From NCBI GenBank assembly GCA_963575645.1, contig OY754467.1:26036501-26100500 (forward strand): 64,000 bases of DNA. The letters are read 5' to 3'. The position numbers were made by a program, and so were the translations under genes. Of the stretch, positions 53,844-61,287 are shown one piece after another. This DNA comes from Xanthostigma xanthostigma (lineage: Eukaryota; Arthropoda; Insecta; Raphidioptera; Raphidiidae). Numbering within the stretch: the stretch's first letter is position 1; the number at the start of each line of letters is the position of its first letter. The notes under the pieces were generated by a model. The model ran no database searches, was not told the DNA's origin, and worked only from the letters and a program-made list of their open reading frames with translations.

Positions 53844-55740
53844 GTAAATAGACTAACCATTGTAAAATAAAGCAATTTTGCCTATAAGGACTCATTTGCA
53901 CGCAATTGTCGTGAATCATGTAAAAACTGCTTGTCTGCGTTAAAATAATGGTTAATATGCAGTTTGCATTTTCTTATGAGAGAATGATCCAAACCTAAAT
54001 GTTATAGTGTAAATAGACTTACCTTCAAGAAATAAAGCAATTTTGCCTATAGGGACTCATTTGCCTCTAATTGTCATAAAGCATGTAAAAACTGCTTGTC
54101 AGCGTTAAAATAATGGTTAATATGCAGTTTGCATTTTCTTATGAGAGAATGATCCAAACCTGAATGTTATAGTGTAAATAGACTTACCCTCATGAAATAA
54201 AGCACTTTTGCCTATAAGGACTCATTTGCACCTAATTGTCGTAAAGCATGTAAAAACTGCTTGTCAGCGTTAAAATAATGGTTAATATGCAGTTTGCATT
54301 TTCTTATGAGAGAATGATCCAAACCTGAATGTTATAGTGAAAATAGACTTACCTTTGTAAAATAAAGCAATTTTGCCTATAAGGACTAATTTGCACGCAA
54401 TTGTCGTGAAGCATGTAAAAACTGCTTGTCTGCGTTAAAATAATGGTTAATATGCAGTTTGCATTTTCTTATGAGAGAATGATCCAAACCTGAATGTTAT
54501 AGTGTAAATAGTCTTACCCTCTTGAAATAAAGCAATTTTGCCTATAAGGAGTCATTTGCACCTAATTGTCATAAAGCTTGTAAAAACTGCTTGTATGCGT
54601 TAAAATAGTGGTTAATATGCAGTTTGCATTTTCTTATGAGATAAAGATCCAAACCTGAATATTATAGTGTAAATAGACTTACCTTTGTAAAATAAAGCAA
54701 TTTTGCCTATATAGACTCATTTGCCCCTAATTGTCATAAAGCATGTAAAAACTGCTTGTATGCGACAAAATAATGGTTAATATGCAGTTTGCTTTTTCTT
54801 ATGAGAGAATGATCCAAACCTGAATGTTATAGTGTAAATAGACTTACCTTTGTAAAATAAAGCAATTTTGCCTATAAGGACTCATTTGCACGCAATTGTC
54901 GTGAAGCAATAAAAACTGCTTGTCTGCGTGAAAATGATAGTAAATATGCAGTTTGCATTTTCTTATAAGAGAATGATCCAAACCTGAATGTTATAGTGTA
55001 AATAGACTTACCCTCATGAAATAAAGCAATTTTGCCTATAAGGACTCATTTGCACGCAATTGTCGTGAATCATGTAAAAACTGCTTGTCTGCGTTTGAAT
55101 AATGGTTAATATGCAGTTTGCATTTTCTTATGAGAGAATGATCCAAACCTGAATGTTATAGTGTAAATAGACTTACCCTCATGAAATAAAGCAATTTTGC
55201 CTATAAAGACTCATTTGCACCTATTTGTCGTAAAGCATGTAAAAACTGCTTGTCTGCGTTTAAATAATGGTTAATATGCAGTTTGCATTTTCTTATGAGA
55301 GAATGATCCAAACCTGAATGTTATAGTGTAAATAGACTAACCCTCATGAAATAAAGCACTTTTGCCTATAAGGACTCATTTGCACCTTATTGTCGTAAAG
55401 CATGTAAAAACTGCTTGTCAGCGTTAAAATAATGGTTAATATGCAGTTTGAATTTTCTTATGAGAGAATGATCCAAACCTGAATGTTATAGTGAAAATAG
55501 ACTTACCTTTGTAAAATAAAGCAATTTTGCCTATAAGGACTCATTTGCACGCAATTGTCGTGAAGCATGTAAAAACTGCTTGTCTGCGTTAAAATAATGG
55601 TTAATATGCAGTTTGCATTTTCTTATGAGAGAATGATCCAAACCTGAATGTTATAATGTAAATAGACTTACCTTCATGAAATAAAGCAATTTTGTCTATA
55701 AGGACTCATTTGCCCCTTATTGTCATAAAGCATGTAAAAA
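53844..55740 (-). repeat. Third copy of the 40.65-kb block
   Basis: Offset 4,283 from the copy at 49,561. It leads directly into the 5,539-bp HOR at about 55.75 kb. Private differences include GTTTGAATTTTC (55,446) and TTATAATGTAAATAG (55,652). Confidence 0.75.
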
Positions 55741-55870
55741 TTGCTTGTATGCGTTAAAATAATGGTTAATATGCAGTTTGCATTTTCTTATGAGAGAATG
55801 ATCCAAACCTGAATGTTATAGTGTAAATAGACTTACCTTTGTAAAATAAAGCAATTTTGCCTATAAGGAC

Positions 55871-55871
55871 T
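55871..55871. other. 44-bp deletion junction inside a monomer
   Basis: CCTATAAGGAC is joined directly to TGCGTTTAAATAATGG. In normal units these are separated by a 44-bp segment starting TCATTTGC and ending CTTGTC. The same junction is at 61,410. It is a private diagnostic of the 5,539-bp HOR. Confidence 0.88.
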
Positions 55872-56015
55872 GCGTTTAAATAATGGTTAATATGCAGTTT
55901 GCATTTTCTTATGAGAGAAAGATCCAAACCTGAATGTTATAGTGTAAATAGACTTACCTTCATGAAATAAAGCAATTTTGCCTATAAGGACTCATTTTCC
56001 CCTTATTGTCATAAA

Positions 56016-57413
56016 GCACGTAAAAACTGCTTGTATGCGTTGAAATTATGGTTAATATGCAGTTGGCATTTTCTTATGAGAGAATGATCCAAACCTATAT
56101 GTTATAGTGAAAATAGACTTACGTCTGTAAAATAACGCAATTTTGCCTATAAGGACTCATTTGCACGAAATTGTCGTGAAGCATGTAAAAACTGCTTGTC
56201 TGCGTTAAAATCATGGTTAATATGCAGTTTGCATTTTCTTATGAGAAAATGATCCAAACCTGAATGTTATAGTGAAAGTAGACTAACCTTTGTAAAATAA
56301 AACAATTTTGCCTTTAAGGACTTATTTCCACCTAATTGTCGTAAAACATGTGAAAACTGCTTGTCTGCGTGAAAATGATTGTAAATATGCAGTTTGCATT
56401 TTCTTATGAGAGAATGATCCAAACCTGAATGTTATAGTGTAAATAGACTTACTCTAATGAAATAAAGCAGATTTGACTATAAGGACTCATTTGCCCCTAA
56501 TTGTCATAAAGCATGTAAAAACTGTTTGTATGCGTTAAAATAATGGTTAATATGCAGTTTGCATTTTCTTATGAGAGAATGATCCAAACCTGAATGTAAT
56601 AGTGAAAATAGACTTACCTTTGTAAAATAAAGCAATTTTGCCTATAAATACTTATTTGCACGCAATTGTCGTGAAGCATGTAAAAACTGCTTGTCTGCGT
56701 GAAAATGATAGTAAATATGCAGTTTGCATTTTCCTATAAGAGAATGATCCAAACCTGAATGTTATAGTGTAAATAGACTTACCTTCATGAAATAAAGCAA
56801 TTTTGCCTATAAAGACTCATTTGCACCTAATTGTCGTAAAGCATGTAAAAACTGCTTGCCTTCGTTTAAATAATGGTTAATATGCAGTTTGCATTTTCTT
56901 ATGAGAGAAAGATCCAAACCTGAATGTTATAGTGTAAATAGACTTACCTTCATGAAATAAAGCAATTTTGCCTATAAGGACTCATTTGCCCCTTATTGTC
57001 ATAAAGCATGTAAAAACTGCTTGTATGCGTTAAAATAATGGTTAATATGCAGTTTGCATTTTCTTATGAGAGAATGATCCAAACCTGAATGTTATAGTGT
57101 AAATAGACTTACCTTTGTAAAATAAAGCAATTTTGCCTATAAGGACTCATTTGCACGCAATTGTCGTGAAGCATGTATAAACTGCTTGTCTGCGTAAAAA
57201 TAATGGTTAATATGCAGTTTGCATTTTCTTATGAGAGTATGATCCATACCTGAATGTTATAGTGAAAGTAGACCCTACCTTTGTGAAATAAAACAATTTT
57301 GCCTTTAAGGACTTATTTCCACCTAATTGTCGTAAAACATGTGAAAACTCCTTGTCTGCGTGAAAATAATAGTAAATATGCAGTTTGCATTTTCTTATGA
57401 GAGAATGATCCAA
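56016..57413 (-). repeat. Recurrent monomer cassette in 5,539-bp HOR, copy 1
   Basis: Marker spacing is 1,255 bp. The monomer with CACTTTTGCC and CAGCGTTAAAATAATTG is absent between the GATTGTAAAT monomer and the CAGATTTGACTATAAGG monomer. Private changes (ACGTCTGTAAAATAACGC, GCATGTATAAACTGC, ATCATGGTTAAT) are shared only with 61555-62952, as expected for tandem HOR copies. Confidence 0.82.
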
Positions 57414-57578
57414 ACCTGAATGTTATAGTGTAAAATAGACTTACCCTCATGAAATAAAGCACTTTTGCCTATAAGGACTCATTTGCACCTAATTGTCGTA
57501 AAGCATGTAAAAACTGCTTGTCAGCGTTAAAATAATGGTTAATATGCAGTTTGCATTTTCTTATGAGAGAATAATCCA

Positions 57579-57579
57579 A
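57579..57579. other. 28-bp deletion junction inside a monomer
   Basis: GATCCAAACC is joined directly to TTTGTTAAATAAAGC. The 28 bp lost in between (normally TGAATGTTATAG to GACTTACC) end in the same ACC as the retained flank, a microhomology-type deletion. The same junction recurs at about 63,118, the second diagnostic of the 5,539-bp HOR. Confidence 0.88.
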
Positions 57580-58320
57580 ACCTTTGTTAAATAAAGCAAT
57601 TTTGCCTATAAGGACTCATTTGCACGCAATTGTCGTGAAGCATGAAAAAACTGCTTGTCTGCGTTAAAATAATGGTTAATATGCAGTTTGCATTTTCTTA
57701 TGAGAGAATGATCCAAACCTAAATGTTATAGTGTAAATAGACTTACCTTCAAGAAATAAAGCAATTTTGCCTATAGGGACTCATTTGCCCCTAATTGTCA
57801 TAAAGCATGTAAAAACTGCTTGTCAGCGTTAAAATAATGGTTAATATGCAGTTTGCATTTTCTTATGAGAGAATGATCCAAACCTGAATGTTATAGTGTA
57901 CATAGACTTACCTTCATGAAATAAAGCAATTTTGCTTATAAGGACTCATTTGCCCCTAATTGTCATAAAGCATGTAAAAATTGCTTGTATGCGTTAAAAT
58001 AATGGTTAATATGCAGTTTGCATTTTCTTATGAGAGAATGATCCAAACCTGAATGTTATAGTGTAAATAGACTTACCTTTGTAAAATAAAGCAATTTTGC
58101 CTATAAGGACTCATTTGCACGCAATTGTCGTGAAGCATGTAAAAACTACTTGTCAGCGTTAAAATAATGGTTAATATGCAGTTTGCATTTTCTTATGAGA
58201 GAATGATCAAACCTGAATGTTATAGTGTAAATAGACTTACCATCATGAAATAAAGCAATTTTGCCTGTAAGGACTCATTTGCCCCTAATTGTCATAAAGC
58301 ATGTAAAAACTGCTTGTCAG

Positions 58321-61287
58321 CGTTAAAATAATGGTTAATATGCAGTTTGCATTTTCTTATGAGAGAATGATCCAAACCTGAATGTTATAGTGTAAATAGA
58401 CTTACTCTCATGAAATAAAGCAATTTTGCCTATAGAGACTCATTTGCACCTAATTGTCGTAAAGCATGTAAAAACTGCTTGTCTGCGTTAAAATAATGGT
58501 TAATATGCAGTTTGCATTTTCTTATGAGAGAATGATCCAAACCTTAATGTGATAGAGTAAATAGACTTACCGTTGTAAAATAAAGCAATTTTGCCTATAG
58601 GGACTCATTTGCACGCAATTGTCGTGAAGCATGTAAAAACTGCTTGTCTGCGTTAAAATAATGGTTAATATGCAGTTTGCATTTTCTTATGAGAGAATGA
58701 TCCAAACCTGAATGTTATAGTGTAAATAGACTTACCTTCATGAAATAATGCAATTTTTGCCTATAAGGACTCATTTGCCCCTAATTGTCATAAAACATGT
58801 AAAAACTGCTTGTATGCGTTAAAATAATGGTTAATATGCAGATTGCATTTTCTTATGAGAGAATGATCCAAACCTTAATGTGATAGAGTAAATAGACTTA
58901 CCGTTGTAAAATAAAGCAATTTTGCCTATAGGGACTCATTTGCACGCAATTGTCGTGAAGCATGTAAAAACTGTTTGTCTGCGTTAAAATAATGGTTAAT
59001 ATGCAGTTTGCATTTTCTTATGAGAAAATGATCCAAACCTGAATGTTATAGTGAAAGTAGACTAACCTTTGTGAAATAAAACAATTTTGCCTTTAGGGAC
59101 TTATTTCCACCTAATTGTTGTAAAACATGTAAAAACTGCTTGTCTGCGTGAAAATGATAGTAAATATGCAGTTTGCATTTTCTTATGAGAGAATGATCCA
59201 AAACTGAATGTTATAGTGTAAATAGACTTACCCTCTTGAAATAAAGCACTTTTGCCTATAAGGACTCATTTGCACCTAATTGTCGTAAAGTATGTAAAAA
59301 CTGCTTGTCTGCGTTTAAATAATGGTTAATATGCAGTTTGCATTTTCTTATGAGAGAATGATCCAAACCTTAATGTAATAGAGTAAATAGACTTACCGTT
59401 GTAAAATAAAGCAATTTTGCCTATAGGGACTCATTTGCACGCAATTGTCGTGAAGCATGTAAAAACTGCTTGTCTGCGTTAAAATAATGGTTAATATGCA
59501 GTTTGCATTTTCTTATGAGAGAATGATCCAAACCTGAATGTTATAGTGAAAGTAGACTTACCTTTGTGAAATAAAACAATTTTGCCTTTAAGGACTTATT
59601 TCCACCTAATTGTCGTAAAACATGTGAAAACTGCTTGTCTGCGTGAAAATGATAGTAAATATGCAGTTTGCATTTTCTTATGAGAGAATGATCCAAACCT
59701 GAATGTTATAGTGAAAGTAGACTAACCTTTGTGAAATAAAACAATTTTGCCTTTAGGGACTTATTTCCACCTAATTGTCGTAAAACATGTGAAAACTGCT
59801 TGTCTGCGTGAAAATGATAGTAAATATGCAGTTTGCATTTTTTTATGAGAGAATGATCCAAAACTGAATGTTATAGTGTAAATAGACTTACCCTCATGAA
59901 ATAAAGCACTTTTGCCTATAAGGACTCATTTGCACCTAATTGTCGTAAAGCATGTAAAAACTGCTTGTCAGCGTTAAAATAATTGTTAATATGCAGTTTG
60001 CATTTTCTTATGAGAGAATGATCCAAACCTGAATGTTATAGTGTAAATAGACTAACCATTGTAAAATAAAGCAATTTTGCCTATAAGGACTCATTTGCAC
60101 GCAATTGTCGTGAATCATGTAAAAACTGCTTGTCTGCGTTAAAATAATGGTTAATATGCAGTTTGCATTTTCTTATGAGAGAATGATCCAAACCTAAATG
60201 TTATAGTGTAAATAGACTAACCTTCAAGAAATAAAGCAATTTTGCCTATAGGGACTCATTTGCCTCTAATTGTCATAAAGCATGTAAAAACTGCTTGTCA
60301 GCGTTAAAATAATGGTTAATATGCAGTTTGCATTTTCTTATGAGAGAATGATCCAAACCTGAATGTTATAGTGTAAATAGACTTACCCTTATGAAATAAA
60401 GCACTTTTGCCTATAAGGACTCATTTGCACCTAATTGTCGTAAAGCATGTAAAAACTGCTTGTCAGCGTTAAAATAATGGTTAATATGCAGTTTGCATTT
60501 TCTTATGAGAGAATGATCCAAACCTGAATTTTATAGTGAAAATAGACTTACCTTTGTAAAATAAAGCAATTTTGCCTATAAGGACTAATTTGCACGCAAT
60601 TGTCGTGAAGCATGTAAAAACTGCTTGTCTGCGTTAAAATAATGGTTAATATGCAGTTTGCATTTTCTTATGAGAGAATGATCCAAACCTGAATGTTATA
60701 GTGTAAATAGTCTTACCCTCTTGAAATAAAGCAATTTTGCCTATAAGGAGTCATTTGCACCTAATTGTCATAAAGCTTGTAAAAACTGCTTGTATGCGTT
60801 AAAATAGTGGTTAATATGCAGTTTGCATTTTCTTATGAGATAATGATCCAAACCTGAATTACATAGTGTAAATAGACTTACCTTTGTAAAATAAAGCAAT
60901 TTTGCCTATATAGACTCATTTGCCCCTAATTGTCATGAAGCATGTAAAAACTGCTTGTATGCGACAAAATAATGGTTAATATGCAGTTTGCTTTTTCTTA
61001 TGAGAGAATGATCCAAACCTGAATGTTATAGTGTAAATAGACTTACCTTTGTAAAATAAAGCAATTTTGCCTATAAGGACTCATTTGCACGCAATTGTCG
61101 TGAAGCAATAAAAACTGCTTGTCTGCGTGAAAATGATAGTAAATATGCAGTTTGCATTTTCTTATAAGAGAATGATCCAAACCTGAATGTTATAGTGTAA
61201 ATAGACTTACCCTCATGAAATAAAGCAATTTTGCCTATAAAGACTCATTTGCAACTATTTGTCGTAAAGCATGTAAAAACTGCTTGT
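58321..61287 (-). repeat. 2.97-kb block, copy 2 (part of 5,539-bp HOR)
   Basis: This copy is nearly identical to 38930-41896 although 19.4 kb away, and here it forms the second half of a 5,539-bp HOR. It begins a third time at about 63,860 as the HOR repeats. Rare variants inside include CATTTTTTTATGAG, AAAGTATGTAAAA, CTGTTTGTCTGCG, CTGAATTTTATAG and TGAATTACATAG. Confidence 0.88.

Larger units (their letters stand above)
55747..61285 (-). repeat. 5,539-bp higher-order repeat, complete copy
   Basis: Everything from about 55,747 to 58,461 reappears at +5,539 up to the window end. Exact offsets were checked at GGACTGCGTTTAAAT (55,871 and 61,410), GTAGACCCTACC (57,271 and 62,810), AACCTTTGTTAAAT (about 57,579 and 63,118), GTACATAG (about 57,899 and 63,438) and TTACTCTCATG (58,402 and 63,941). 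The length is explained by 34 monomers (5,610) minus deletions of 44 and 28 bp, plus single-base indels totalling +1. The unit fuses a cassette-bearing half (to 58,320) with the 2.97-kb block that also stands alone at 38.9 kb. Confidence 0.9.
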
